Assembly (NCBI GenBank): GCA_017303455.1 | Contig: JAFLBM010000018.1 | Coordinates: 46,972-110,971 of the forward strand | Direction: 5' to 3' | DNA: 64,000 nucleotides | DNA from: Chitinophagales bacterium | GTDB lineage: Bacteria; Bacteroidota; Bacteroidia; Chitinophagales; Chitinophagaceae | Shown here: one piece after another, positions 32,609 to 42,317 of the stretch | Numbering within the stretch: position 1 is the stretch's first letter | How the letters are laid out: each line of letters begins with the position of its first letter | The notes under the pieces: generated by a model | Seen by the model: the letters and a program-made list of their open reading frames with translations, nothing else | Told to the model about the DNA's origin: nothing | Database searches by the model: none | Made by a program: the position numbers and the translations under genes

Positions 32609-34207
32609 TTATTGGCGGATTAGTTTGTCTGTCCATTGTTGATTGTCGCTGGCAAAGCGGATTATATACATACCATTGATGAGGCCGACCGTATTGATCA
32701 TATTCAACCCGTTGTTCAGGTTTCCTTTGCCGATAAGTTTGCCATTCATATCATACATCATATACTGATATTTGCCCGGGCTGCTTACAGAGATGCTGTT
32801 TGTATTGATAAGGTTGCTTACCAACTGAGGTCTTACATCGCTGCTGTTTTGTTTGATGGTAACCACATTGGAATAATACTGGCGACCATCATCGAAGGTC
32901 ACATTCAGCCGGTATTGAGCTGTAATATTTGTATGTGGCCTGTACATATATGAACGGGCATCGTTTGCAGTTTGAGTTAAAGGACTGAAGCTTCTACCAT
33001 CAGTTGCTATTTCAATGCTAAGATTAATGATCTGTTCGTCGGCCACGATCTCCCAGTTCAGTTTATGGTTATCGCCAGCCTGCACACCCTGTAATTCCAG
33101 TTTATGTAATGGCAGGGTGCCGCCTGTTGTGAAACGGCCGGCCAGCGAGTAGGAGCCAAGGCTGGCATAAGCCGGGGCAAACTGGTTTCCTTTTCCTTCA
33201 ATGCGGAGGTAATAATTACCTGCATTCAGGTTGGTATCAATAACTGAACTCAGTAAAGCACCGGGGTTATAAACATTCAATGCAGTTTGAGAAGCATTAA
33301 ACAAGGTTACTTGTAAATCCAGGTCTGATCCCGAGTTACCTGTTCCTACATTATAAGGTATCGCATCCAATTGAAAGCGGCCTGTTGCCGGTATGGTGAA
33401 GCGGATGAGATCCTGGTCGGTGCTTCTTTCTATCACTCCATTTACAGTAAACTGGTTGCTGTTAAAATCAGCCTGTGTTGCGGTTGGAAAATTGGCACTA
33501 TGGTCATCGGTTCTGTAGCTGAACCCGTTAAAGCTGGTAATGATATCAAGATCGCTTTGCAGGTTAGTACAACCAAAAGAATTAGGGCCATTATTCCAAA
33601 GTGTAAAATTGCGGTAATAGCCCACACCCATAATTGGTGCCCATCCGATTTCGCCTGAACCAACACCGGAATGATAGTCCGATAATTTATTGCAGGATGC
33701 ATCATAACTGGACTGGTGATAGAGGCCTAATGTATGTCCTGCTTCATGCGCAGCAGCTTCAGCTACATTTTTCACATTGTAATTCAGCAAGGCAGAAAAT
33801 ACAAAGCAGGGGGTATTATCGCCCCAGGAGAAGGAACCTACAAACGCCACACCGCCGGCACTGCCATACCAACTGGAGGATACAGTAAGGATCACTCTCA
33901 TTCTTTTGGTAACCGGGGCTGCCAGGTATTTGGTGGAATCAGTAGTAACATTGATATTAAACGGCCTGTAGTCTTCCGCAACGCGGTTAAAGACTTCAGT
34001 TATCTTGGTATTGTCCATACCGGAAGCGCCGCATTCAATCGGACCATTATAATTCCAGCTGGTGCCATTTACAGTGTGGCCATCAAAATCAAGAAAGATG
34101 ACAGCAGAAGCAGATGGATAACTGCTTAATGCCGGAACCTGTGCATTTATCACCTGTGCGCAGATCAATGACAGGATCAGCAGGGGGTGACGGAGTAGGT
34201 TTTTCAT
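32609..34207 (-). CDS. T9SS-exported metzincin-type metallopeptidase
   Basis: 532 residues: signal peptide (about 1-22), a reprolysin-like peptidase domain with HEAGHTLGLYH (three His zinc ligands) and a likely Met-turn (PIMGVGYY), a PPC-like beta-sandwich (about 255-355, DLIRFTIPATGRF...NYYLRIEGKG) and a C-terminal type A sorting domain (about 460-532, YQYMMYDMNGKLIGKGNLN..., MYIIRFASDNQQWTDKLIRQ). The sorting domain marks it for type IX secretion to the cell surface or medium. It probably degrades protein outside the cell. Confidence 0.9.
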   Translation of the reverse strand: MKNLLRHPLLILSLICAQVINAQVPALSSYPSASAVIFLDFDGHTVNGTSWNYNGPIECGASGMDNTKITEVFNRVAEDYRPFNINVTTDSTKYLAAPVTKRMRVILTVSSSWYGSAGGVAFVGSFSWGDNTPCFVFSALLNYNVKNVAEAAAHEAGHTLGLYHQSSYDASCNKLSDYHSGVGSGEIGWAPIMGVGYYRNFTLWNNGPNSFGCTNLQSDLDIITSFNGFSYRTDDHSANFPTATQADFNSNQFTVNGVIERSTDQDLIRFTIPATGRFQLDAIPYNVGTGNSGSDLDLQVTLFNASQTALNVYNPGALLSSVIDTNLNAGNYYLRIEGKGNQFAPAYASLGSYSLAGRFTTGGTLPLHKLELQGVQAGDNHKLNWEIVADEQIINLSIEIATDGRSFSPLTQTANDARSYMYRPHTNITAQYRLNVTFDDGRQYYSNVVTIKQNSSDVRPQLVSNLINTNSISVSSPGKYQYMMYDMNGKLIGKGNLNNGLNMINTVGLINGMYIIRFASDNQQWTDKLIRQ

Positions 34208-34277
34208 AACAAGGCGGATTTAGAGTTCTTCAATAGGTACTGGTCGAAAAAGGTGGTACGGAATAAAAACGGGTCAG

Positions 34278-34751
34278 TTATTCATTAACAAGGGTATAAA
34301 AATCTTTTTTTACAAAACTGTATTGGCCATTCTCGTTTTGCAGCACATATAGGTCACGGTGTTTCATACTCAGGATCCTGCCTGTGTAAAATTCATGGCC
34401 TGTTGCCGGATCTACAACACGGGAAATAGTAAGCAGGGCACCGTTATAGTTGCTCGAACGGAGGACGATACTTTTCTGCACTTTATCGGTTTCTGCAATG
34501 GCGGAGGAAACAATTTGTCCTTCCAGTTTAATATCAGTGCTGAGGTCAACGGCCATCTTTGCTCCTGCATTTGTAGTGAGCAGGGCGGCTAATTTACTGG
34601 CTGGCACCTGGAAACTTTCCGGCAGGTTGGCAAATAATTGAGGTTTATTCAGGTCCGGCTCGTTGAGGGGAACTTTTTCAGTTTGTGCAAACAAACACAG
34701 GCTGCAAAGCGTAACGCATACGCTGAGTACGGAGGTACGAAGGCTTTTCAT
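34278..34751 (-). CDS. Exported hypothetical protein paired with the metzincin
   Basis: 157 residues with a signal peptide (MKSLRTSVLSVCVTLCSLCLFAQ). The mature part is beta-rich (AVDLSTDIKLEGQIVSSAIAE, GALLTISRVVDPATGHEFYTGRILSMKHRDLYVLQ). It lies 70 nt upstream of the peptidase on the same strand, so it may be its partner or inhibitor. No known family is recognised. Confidence 0.65.
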   Translation of the reverse strand: MKSLRTSVLSVCVTLCSLCLFAQTEKVPLNEPDLNKPQLFANLPESFQVPASKLAALLTTNAGAKMAVDLSTDIKLEGQIVSSAIAETDKVQKSIVLRSSNYNGALLTISRVVDPATGHEFYTGRILSMKHRDLYVLQNENGQYSFVKKDFYTLVNE

Positions 34752-34947
34752 TATAAGCTTTTATAAGGTAAAAGGATATTGTTCGGCAACCAGGATTGGT
34801 GGCTGCAGTTTTCAGGGGGGACGGTCACACAAGGTTTGTGAAAGTTTTACCGTAATCCAAAAGAAGAAGAAAGAAAATCAGCAAATTAAGGAGTAGTACC
34901 AGCAAGGTTTCGTAAAAATGCGAACAGGCAACTTGTTTATTTACGAA

Positions 34948-35313
34948 TCAATACTGGTTTGTACTTAGCATGACTAACGTACAGGCTTCTTTTGTTTCAA
35001 TACCTTTTGCTGCGGCCAATCCCGCTAATTCATCATTCTCTGCGCCGGGGTTGAATATGATACGCTTGGGTTGCAGTGACAATATATAATTATAATATTC
35101 CTGCTGGTGTTGCGGGTTCAGGTAGAGCGTTATGGTATCAATATCATCGAAGGGTTTTTTATCCGTTTCAACCGTTACATCGTTTACCACGGCGGCTTTG
35201 CGGCCAATAGCCACAACAGGATGGCCATGACTCCTTAACCGCTGTACGGCTAAATAACTGTAACGGGAAGGATTGTCGGAAGCGCCGAGGACTAATGTTT
35301 TCTTTTGCGGCAT
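34948..35313 (-). CDS. CoA-binding domain protein (YccU-like)
   Basis: 121 residues forming a single Rossmann fold: LVLGASDNPSRYSYLAVQRL, VVAIGRK, then IIFNPGAENDELAGLAAAKGIE. This is the stand-alone CoA-binding domain family, whose role is unknown. Last gene of a three-gene minus-strand set with a membrane protein and a GbsR/MarR regulator. TAGCTTTA lies 4 nt before its ATG. Confidence 0.85.
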   Translation of the reverse strand: MPQKKTLVLGASDNPSRYSYLAVQRLRSHGHPVVAIGRKAAVVNDVTVETDKKPFDDIDTITLYLNPQHQQEYYNYILSLQPKRIIFNPGAENDELAGLAAAKGIETKEACTLVMLSTNQY

Positions 35314-35332
35314 ACTGTAAAGCTAACCGAAT

Positions 35333-35725
35333 TTATTTTAAATGAATGAGGCCCCGTTTTTTTAAGTGTATGATTTCCCTGTAGCAAATGCTCATATACC
35401 AGATAGCTAACAGAGGTGTAATTAGTAATGAAGCGAACAGATAAAGAAAAATAGCTGGTATTTTAAGTAAAAGAAGTAATGCACAAATCGCCCCGGCAAT
35501 AATAAACCATAAAACCGTTTTGGTATAGAACCGCCTTTCTGAAAAAAACTGGAGTCCCGTATTATCTATCCAATGGATTAATAAACTTACTAATTGCCAG
35601 GTGCCAACAAAAAAGTAGGTATAGAATGAATAAAGTTTCCGGGTATCGAAAAACAGCATGAACAGCCCGGCGATAAATAATAATAACTGAACTGATAAAT
35701 CGAAAAGTTTATAATAGAGTCTCAT
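35333..35725 (-). CDS. Four-helix membrane protein
   Basis: 130 residues with about four membrane helices (SVQLLLFIAGLFMLFF, YTYFFVGTWQLVSLLIHW, VLWFIIAGAICALLLLL, FLYLFASLLITPLLAIWYM). It lies 21 nt after the regulator gene on the same strand. No family recognised; it may be controlled by, or act with, that regulator. Confidence 0.65.
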   Translation of the reverse strand: MRLYYKLFDLSVQLLLFIAGLFMLFFDTRKLYSFYTYFFVGTWQLVSLLIHWIDNTGLQFFSERRFYTKTVLWFIIAGAICALLLLLKIPAIFLYLFASLLITPLLAIWYMSICYREIIHLKKRGLIHLK

Positions 35726-35746
35726 TATACCTGAAAGAGAATTTTA

Positions 35747-36253
35747 TTACTTAAACATTTTCAGCAAATTCCCGACAAACCAGGTCTCTTCGGCCCGGAT
35801 CATCACATCTAAGGTTTTATCAGCCTGTTTGCCCAGTTTCTTTATACCACTAACCGTATCTACAAAGGTCTTCACATGTTTGTCTCTTTTATCGCCTTCC
35901 ACTTCCTCCAGTTTATCCAGCAGTTGCAGCATCGGCTCCAGTTCCCGTTTCTTTCTTTCTTTTACGATCTGCTTCACTACTTTCCAGATATCTTTTTCTG
36001 CGGTAAAATATTCTTTACGTTCACCGGACAGCAGTACTCTTTCCACCAGGCCCCAGTTGATCAGTTCCCGGATATTCATATTCGTATTTCCCCGGCTGAT
36101 ATTCAATTCTTCCATAATATCGTCCTGTGTCAAAGGATCGGGACTGATCAGCAGCAGGGCATGGATCTGTGCCATGGTGCGGTTGATACCCCAATGTGTA
36201 CCAAAAGCACCCCAGCTGCTGATGAATTGTTGTTTGGCTTCTGTTAGTTTCAT
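35747..36253 (-). CDS. GbsR/MarR-type transcriptional regulator
   Basis: 168 residues with a winged helix-turn-helix (LTQDDIMEELNISRGNTNMNIRELINWGLVERV, then GERKEYFTAEKDI) and a C-terminal helical dimerisation part, as in GbsR-like regulators. First gene of the set 36253-34948. Its promoter is visible: TTTG, 20 nt, TAGTTTTA, with the -7 box 4 nt before the ATG. Its own promoter region contains no obvious palindrome, so autoregulation is open. Confidence 0.85.
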   Translation of the reverse strand: MKLTEAKQQFISSWGAFGTHWGINRTMAQIHALLLISPDPLTQDDIMEELNISRGNTNMNIRELINWGLVERVLLSGERKEYFTAEKDIWKVVKQIVKERKKRELEPMLQLLDKLEEVEGDKRDKHVKTFVDTVSGIKKLGKQADKTLDVMIRAEETWFVGNLLKMFK

Positions 36254-36257
36254 ACTG

Positions 36258-36289
36258 TAAAACTAACAACCCGATTCCGAATTTTCAAA
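36258..36289 (-). promoter_or_regulatory. Promoter of the GbsR-like regulator
   Basis: On the minus strand, TTTG (36289-36286), a 20-nt spacer and TAGTTTTA (36265-36258), 4 nt before the ATG at 36253. Spacing suits the Bacteroidota promoter; the -7 box differs from TAnnTTTG at the last base. Confidence 0.5.
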
Positions 36290-36376
36290 ATTTATTGAAA
36301 ATATATTTCCCTGAACCTGCGCATCATTGCCGGGACAAGCCGGTTTTATAAAAGGAGAGATTAGTTAACTTGCTGT

Positions 36377-38227
36377 ATGAAGCAATTTTTACTCCTGCTG
36401 GCTCTCGCTATTGCGCTGAACGTACCAGCACAGGTACAACCCTTTCGTTTTGCCTTTATTTCCGATACACATATCGGATCGCCGAATGGTGCAGCGGAAG
36501 AAGATCTTCGCCGTACGGTCAGGGATATCAATGCCATGACAGGTATCGCTTTTGTTGTACTGACGGGAGATATCACCGAGCTGGGTACCAACGAAGAATT
36601 AAAACTGGCCAAACAAATATTAGACAGCCTGGATATCCCCTGGTATATCATTCCGGGTAATCATGATACCGGCTGGAGTGAAAGCGGAGGTGTGATGTTC
36701 ACTACTGTATTTGGGTCGGATAAATTCAGTTTTGAATACAATGGTATCAAATTCCTCGGTTGTGCATCCGGCCCTTATGTGCGGATGAGTGATGGCCATG
36801 TGCCCCGCGATGCAGTGAACTGGCTGGATGCAGAACTTAAAAAAGTAAAACCCGGACAACCGGTTATTTTCCTGAATCATTATCCCATGGACAACGGGCT
36901 GGATAACTGGTACGAAGTAACCGACCGGCTAAAGAAAGTGAATACCTGGGCGGTGCTTTGTGGCCATGGTCATGCTAATAAAGCGATGAATTTTGAAGAT
37001 ATTCCCGGGGTGATGGGCCGCTCCAACCTGCGGGCCAAAGCGGCTGTTGGCGGGTATAACCTGGTGGATGTAAAAAGCGATTCTATCTTTTTTACAGAAC
37101 GAAAACCCGGCGTGGAAACAGGGAAAACATGGACGGCAGTTAAAATTGAGACCCGGCAGTATGACCCAGTAAAGAAATTTCCAAGACCCGACTATAGTAT
37201 CAATACAACGTATTCACAAGTTAAAGAAGACTGGAGATTCGCCTCTGATGCCAATATTATTTCCACCGCAGCTGTGGCAACTGATAAAGTAATAGTGGGC
37301 AACCAGAACGGCGTAGTTACCTGTTTTGATTTGAAAGACGGAAAACAGCAATGGAATTTCACAACAGGTGGTTCTGTTTTTTCGTCACCGGCTATTGCAA
37401 AAGATAATGTAGTTTTTGGCTCAGGTGATGGATGGATTTATTGTGTGAATAGTAAAACTGGTAAACTTGTATGGAAAAAGGGAACAGCCGCTGCGGTGCT
37501 GGGTTCTCCGTTGATCAACGGCGATACTGTGTTCATTGGCGGAAGTGATCATTCTTACCTTGCTTTAAATGTTAACAACGGGCAAACAATCTGGAAATAT
37601 ACCGGGCTGGATGGACCCGTTGTCAGTACCCCTTTATTATATGATGGGAAATTGATTTTTGGTGCCTGGGACCGGCATTTGTATGCCGTAAGCAGTTCGC
37701 ATGGAGAATTGATGTGGAAATGGAATAATGGGTCTGCAATCAGGAATTATTCACCAGCTTCCTGTATTCCTGTTGCTTCGGATGGAGTGGTCTATATCAT
37801 GGCACCTGATCGTTTCGTGTCTGCTATTGATGCGGCAACGGGGCAAACTTTATGGCGTAGTAAAGATGGAGGAGTTCGTGAATCAATCGGGATATCAGCG
37901 GATGGCAAATGGATATATGGAAAAAGTATGCAGGATACAATTGTGGCCTATGCAGCCAGCCGTGAACCACAAACCGCCGGTTGGAAAATGCATGTAGGGT
38001 TTGGGTACGAGCATGTTCCTTCCATGCTGATTGAAAAAGAAGGCTTGCTTTTCTTCGGCACGAAGAGTGGTGTGGTGTATTGCATTGACCCGGCGGAACG
38101 AAAAACAATGTGGGCTCACAAGATTGATAATTCGATGGTAAACACCGTCAGGGTGCTTGATAAACACAGCTTGATCGTAACAACAATGGATGGTAAATTA
38201 GTAAAGCTGACCGCTCGTGGTTATTAA
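36377..38227 (+). CDS. Exported metallophosphoesterase fused to a PQQ-type beta-propeller
   Basis: 616 residues: signal peptide ending at NVPAQ, then a calcineurin-like phosphoesterase (FISDTHIG, LTGDITE, IPGNHDTGW, FLNHYP, CGHGHANK), about 20-260. The second half has repeated blades with tryptophans (GKQQWNFTTGG, GKLVWKKG, GQTIWKYTG, GELMWKWN, GQTLWRSKD), a PQQ/WD-like propeller likely used for binding. Probably a periplasmic or outer-membrane phosphoesterase; the substrate is unknown. Confidence 0.9.
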   Translation: MKQFLLLLALAIALNVPAQVQPFRFAFISDTHIGSPNGAAEEDLRRTVRDINAMTGIAFVVLTGDITELGTNEELKLAKQILDSLDIPWYIIPGNHDTGWSESGGVMFTTVFGSDKFSFEYNGIKFLGCASGPYVRMSDGHVPRDAVNWLDAELKKVKPGQPVIFLNHYPMDNGLDNWYEVTDRLKKVNTWAVLCGHGHANKAMNFEDIPGVMGRSNLRAKAAVGGYNLVDVKSDSIFFTERKPGVETGKTWTAVKIETRQYDPVKKFPRPDYSINTTYSQVKEDWRFASDANIISTAAVATDKVIVGNQNGVVTCFDLKDGKQQWNFTTGGSVFSSPAIAKDNVVFGSGDGWIYCVNSKTGKLVWKKGTAAAVLGSPLINGDTVFIGGSDHSYLALNVNNGQTIWKYTGLDGPVVSTPLLYDGKLIFGAWDRHLYAVSSSHGELMWKWNNGSAIRNYSPASCIPVASDGVVYIMAPDRFVSAIDAATGQTLWRSKDGGVRESIGISADGKWIYGKSMQDTIVAYAASREPQTAGWKMHVGFGYEHVPSMLIEKEGLLFFGTKSGVVYCIDPAERKTMWAHKIDNSMVNTVRVLDKHSLIVTTMDGKLVKLTARGY

Positions 38228-38457
38228 AGTGATTGTTGTTGTTTAGATTGGGGCTTGCCGGTAAGAAATTTCTTACTTAACCATTGGTTTAGCAAGGACA
38301 GGATACCAAAAAATGTAGCTGACAGGCCGGTTCTGAAGAAAAGCCCAACATGGTTACTGCTCAGTAATTTGAGTAATCCACTAAAAGCTAAGAAACTAAT
38401 ACCTGTAACAAAAAACAAGGTGGTCCAGGAAAATTCATTGCTTTCATTCTCTTCCAT
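38224..38457 (-). CDS. Small two-helix membrane protein
   Basis: 77 residues with two predicted membrane helices (TLFFVTGISFLAFSGLLKLL, GLFFRTGLSATFFGILSLL) and polar ends. Its stop overlaps the stop of the convergent phosphoesterase gene by 4 nt. No known family; it looks like a real gene by composition and layout. Confidence 0.55.
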   Translation of the reverse strand: MEENESNEFSWTTLFFVTGISFLAFSGLLKLLSSNHVGLFFRTGLSATFFGILSLLNQWLSKKFLTGKPQSKQQQSL

Positions 38458-38612
38458 AGGTTCGATTTTGTATTCTTACGCAAGATAGCAACCTGAATAA
38501 CTAAGTATTTTAACCGGGGCCATGATTTTTCCTGTTTTAGGGTAATACACTTAGTTGCTGTCAATTCACTACTACTCAGACAGCAACAATATTGCCACAA
38601 CCGTATTTACTG

Positions 38613-38640
38613 CATAAAAAAAGCTACCTACGGGTAGCTT
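38613..38640 (-). terminator. Terminator of the pdhC transcript
   Basis: AAGCTACC (38621-38628), a TACG loop and GGTAGCTT (38633-38640). On the minus strand the stem is followed by a run of T. It lies 27 nt past the pdhC stop at 38667. Confidence 0.8.
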
Positions 38641-38666
38641 TACTATAAAGAGGTATGATAATTAAT

Positions 38667-40328
38667 TTACAGTAACATGGAAAGCGGGCTTTCCAATAAC
38701 TTTTTAAATGTTTGAAGGAATGCTGCACCCGTCGCCCCATCCACACTGCGGTGGTCGCAGCTCAATGTAATCTTCATAACATTACTTACAGCAAATCCTT
38801 CTCCTTTTCTTACAACCACTTCCTTAATTCTGCCCACGGCCATAATACAACTGTCGGGGGGGTTGATGATGGCAGTGAATTCTTCGATATCCATCATACC
38901 CAGGTTGGAGATCGTAAAGGTGTTGCCGGTAAATTCATTCGGCTGTAATTTTTTATTCTTGGCTTTGCCTGCTAATTCTTTGCTTTCTGCAGCGATCTGC
39001 GGGAAGCCTTTCTGGTCAGCGAAACGAATCACGGGTACAATGAGCCCATCTTCTATTGCTACAGCGATGCCAATATGGATATGATGATGACGGCGGATCT
39101 TATCACCCATCCAGGAGGCATTCACGGCAGGATGCTGGCGAAGGGCCAGGGCTGCTGCTTTCACTACCATGTCATTGAAACTGATCTTGACAGGGCTTAC
39201 TTCATTCATTTGTGTTCTTAGTGCCATGGCATTGTCCATATTGATCTCCATCGTGAGGTAGAAATGCGGGGCCGAGAACTTACTTTCTGTCAGTCTTTTT
39301 GCAATGACATTTCGTATCTGCGAGTTTGGAATATCTGTATAGCCTTCTTCCCCTGCAACGGGTGCAAATACTGGCACCGGAGCAGTTGTGGCTTTTGCAG
39401 CGGGAGCTGAGGTTGTAGTGGCAGCCGCAGTTTGTTCAGCGGGTTTGTAATTATCAATATCAGCTTTGATGATCCGGCCACCATCGCCACTCCCGTGGAT
39501 GCTGTGGAGATCAACGCCTTTTTCCTGTGCTAACTTTTTAGCCAACGGAGAGGCTTTCACTCTTCCGTTTTCTGTGGAAGCAGTAGTTGCTGATGCCGTA
39601 ACTGCGGGTTGGCTGCTGCTGGCAACAGTTGCTTTTTCCGGTACAGACTGACCGGCGGAAGATCCACCCCCGCCTTTTACAGCCGCAACAATGGCATTCA
39701 CATCTACTTTATCTTTTTCACCAATGATGCAGAGCAGGTCATTGACCTGTATCTTCTGTCCTTTATCTGCACCGATATATAATAAAGTTCCGTTCTTATA
39801 ACTTTCGAGCTCCATGGTAGCTTTATCGGTTTCGATCTCAGCCAGCAATTCACCTTTCTTCACTGCATCACCGATTTTTTTATGCCAGGCAGCAATAACA
39901 CCTTCGGTCATAGTATCACTCAGTCTTGGCATCAATACCACTTCCTCCATCTTAGATACATCAACAGTAGTTGTTGTGGCTTGTGGCGCAGCCGCTGAAG
40001 CCGTTGCTTTAGGAGCTTCTTCTTTTTTAGCGGGTGTTGCTACAGCAGCTCCGCCGGAATGTTCTTTTACTAATGCGGATATATCTTCCCCGGCATTGCC
40101 GATGATGGCCAGCAGGTCATTCACCTGTAGTTTACCCCCTTTATCAATGCCGATATGCAAAAGAGTACCGTCTTTATAACTTTCCAGTTCCATGGTGGCT
40201 TTATCTGTTTCCACTTCAGCCAGCAGGTCGCCTTTTTTTACGTTGTCACCAATTTTTTTATGCCATGCAGCGATCACTCCTTCGGTCATGGTATCGCTAA
40301 GGCGGGGCATTAAGATCACTTCAGCCAT
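38667..40328 (-). CDS. pdhC: Pyruvate dehydrogenase E2 (dihydrolipoamide acetyltransferase)
   Basis: 553 residues. Two lipoyl domains (about 1-80 and 130-205), each with the lipoylated Lys in ETDKATMELESYK, an Ala/Pro-rich linker, a peripheral subunit-binding domain (VKASPLAKKLAQEKGVDL...GGRIIKADI) and a catalytic domain ending in DHRSVDGA. It transfers acetyl groups to CoA in the core of the pyruvate dehydrogenase complex. The duplicated lipoyl domain is usual in this phylum. The E1 and E3 genes are not adjacent. Confidence 0.92.
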   Translation of the reverse strand: MAEVILMPRLSDTMTEGVIAAWHKKIGDNVKKGDLLAEVETDKATMELESYKDGTLLHIGIDKGGKLQVNDLLAIIGNAGEDISALVKEHSGGAAVATPAKKEEAPKATASAAAPQATTTTVDVSKMEEVVLMPRLSDTMTEGVIAAWHKKIGDAVKKGELLAEIETDKATMELESYKNGTLLYIGADKGQKIQVNDLLCIIGEKDKVDVNAIVAAVKGGGGSSAGQSVPEKATVASSSQPAVTASATTASTENGRVKASPLAKKLAQEKGVDLHSIHGSGDGGRIIKADIDNYKPAEQTAAATTTSAPAAKATTAPVPVFAPVAGEEGYTDIPNSQIRNVIAKRLTESKFSAPHFYLTMEINMDNAMALRTQMNEVSPVKISFNDMVVKAAALALRQHPAVNASWMGDKIRRHHHIHIGIAVAIEDGLIVPVIRFADQKGFPQIAAESKELAGKAKNKKLQPNEFTGNTFTISNLGMMDIEEFTAIINPPDSCIMAVGRIKEVVVRKGEGFAVSNVMKITLSCDHRSVDGATGAAFLQTFKKLLESPLSMLL

Positions 40329-40395
40329 TTGCCTATGAATTTTGGCCGAAATTAAGGTAAAATCATGAATGCTGAGTGGTTAAAGCGGGAGGTAC

Positions 40396-42213
40396 TCAGT
40401 AGTCAATATCGAGCCGGAGCCGCTCTTTTAACAGTTTGACCATTGGGTATTGATCGGCCAGTTTCTGGAATTGCTCTTTAGCGTTCATCGGAACATCAAC
40501 AGGCGGCCGGTCGGTTGCTTTTTCTTCCACCACCACGTTGAATTGCAGCAGCCGGTTATGTAAATGCAGCTGCAGGAAATGAAAGAGTTTATTTCTTTCC
40601 GCCTCAATGAATTTTTGTTCAATATTGTTGGCCGTAACAGCTTCAAATGAATTTTCATCTTTGATCCGGAGCAGGGCCAGTTCAAAAGGTTGGGCAGCTG
40701 GATTTTTTGCTTCTTTCAACAGCACTACATACTCAGCCCAGGCTTTTTGCAGGGTTTCCAGTTCCAGCGGTTGATTGGTATTGCCATTGGCGGCATTGCC
40801 ATTACCCTGGTATTGTTTGCGGATCTTATCCAGCGCAGAAATTTTACTACCGGTTGTTTTTACTGCCGCAGTTGTGGTCGTGGTTGGTTGGGGGATGCCG
40901 GTTACAGGCTGACCATATACCGGTATTGATTCGGCCACTTTATTTTTTTCGGCCGGTTTTGTTTCAAGGATGAGTTTCATCTCATCATTGCAGGATTTTT
41001 TGCCAACTATGTTTTGGTTTTTAACTTCTATCGGGCTGATCTGCCGGAAGGCAACAGATTTTGCTGACTCAACCAGTTTTTTTTTACTTACCCCGCCGGC
41101 ATCTGCTGTAAGTTCAAGGGCCTGTTGTAAATAACAAAGTTTGATGATGGCCAGCTCCACATGCAGCCGTTTGTTTCTTGCGGCTTTATAATTGATCTCG
41201 GCTTCATTCAGGATATTCAGCGCACTGATCAGGACAGCAGCCGGTACTTTTTTACCGGTCTCCATATATTTTTCTTTGAAACTTTCCACAACTTCCAGCA
41301 GCACGGCCACTTTTTCATCCCGGCATACTAAAAGATTGCGGATGAATTCTGCAAAACCATTCAATACAAGATCGCCTTCAAAGCCTTTGCGGTTGATATC
41401 GTCGTATAACAGCATGGCACCGGAAAGATCCTGTTGCTGCATGCAGTCAAGTAATTTGAAATAATAATCGGCATCTAAAATATTGAGATGCTCCAATGTA
41501 TTGGTATAGTTCAGTTCGCCGTTGGTAAAACTGACGATCTTATCCAGTATACTCAGGGCATCCCGCATACAGCCTTCGCTTTTCTGAGCGATCACCTGCA
41601 GCGCTGCTTTTTCGGCTTTGATCTCTTCTTTATCAGCGATCTCCTGCAAATGCTCCACCGTGTCATTGAGAGTGATTCTTTTGAAATCAAATATCTGGCA
41701 GCGGCTGAGGATCGTTGGTAATATCTTGTGTTTCTCGGTAGTGGCTAAAATAAAAATGGCATACGGTGGTGGTTCTTCCAGTGTTTTCAAAAAAGCATTG
41801 AAAGCCGAAGAACTGAGCATGTGTACCTCGTCAATAATATATACTTTGTATTTACCGGCCTGTGGTGCAAAACGAACCTGTTCCACCAGTGTCCGTATAT
41901 CATCCACCGAGTTGTTGCTGGCAGCATCCAGTTCATGGATATTCAGCGAAGTACCTTCATTAAACGAAACACAGGAATGACATTTATTACAGGCTTCACC
42001 ATCTTTGGTCTTGCTTTCACAGTTGATGGTTTTGGCTAAGATCCTGGCGCAGGTTGTTTTACCCACACCTCTTGGCCCGCAAAACAAAAAAGCATGCGCC
42101 AACTGGTCATTTTTGATGGCGTTTTTAAGGGTGGTGGTAATATGTGCCTGTCCCACCACTGTATTGAACAACTGGGGCCTGTATTTTCTTGCTGAAACGA
42201 TGAATTTTTCCAT
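40396..42213 (-). CDS. dnaX: DNA polymerase III subunit gamma/tau
   Basis: 605 residues from the ATG at 42213 (MEKFIVSARKYRPQLF); a TTG two codons earlier is less likely. AAA+ clamp-loader features: Walker A GPRGVGKTT, zinc site C-x8-C-x2-C-x2-C (CESKTKDGEACNKCHSC), Walker B IIDEVHML, and SRCQIFDFKRI with the arginine finger. Domain III follows, then a long tail as in tau. I see no classical A AAA AAG slippery site that would make gamma by frameshifting. Confidence 0.95.
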   Translation of the reverse strand: MEKFIVSARKYRPQLFNTVVGQAHITTTLKNAIKNDQLAHAFLFCGPRGVGKTTCARILAKTINCESKTKDGEACNKCHSCVSFNEGTSLNIHELDAASNNSVDDIRTLVEQVRFAPQAGKYKVYIIDEVHMLSSSAFNAFLKTLEEPPPYAIFILATTEKHKILPTILSRCQIFDFKRITLNDTVEHLQEIADKEEIKAEKAALQVIAQKSEGCMRDALSILDKIVSFTNGELNYTNTLEHLNILDADYYFKLLDCMQQQDLSGAMLLYDDINRKGFEGDLVLNGFAEFIRNLLVCRDEKVAVLLEVVESFKEKYMETGKKVPAAVLISALNILNEAEINYKAARNKRLHVELAIIKLCYLQQALELTADAGGVSKKKLVESAKSVAFRQISPIEVKNQNIVGKKSCNDEMKLILETKPAEKNKVAESIPVYGQPVTGIPQPTTTTTAAVKTTGSKISALDKIRKQYQGNGNAANGNTNQPLELETLQKAWAEYVVLLKEAKNPAAQPFELALLRIKDENSFEAVTANNIEQKFIEAERNKLFHFLQLHLHNRLLQFNVVVEEKATDRPPVDVPMNAKEQFQKLADQYPMVKLLKERLRLDIDY

Positions 42214-42317
42214 ACTCAAGAACCAGATCAGCCACCACGAATGGGTACGCCTCTCATTTGTGCAATAATAAAGAAAGTTTTGCTGCCAGAAATGAAGGGT
42301 TATGAACAGCTTTTTTA

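Noticed and set aside
40396..42213. Programmed frameshift in dnaX to make gamma
   Set aside because: No A AAA AAG-type site seen in frame at the expected place.
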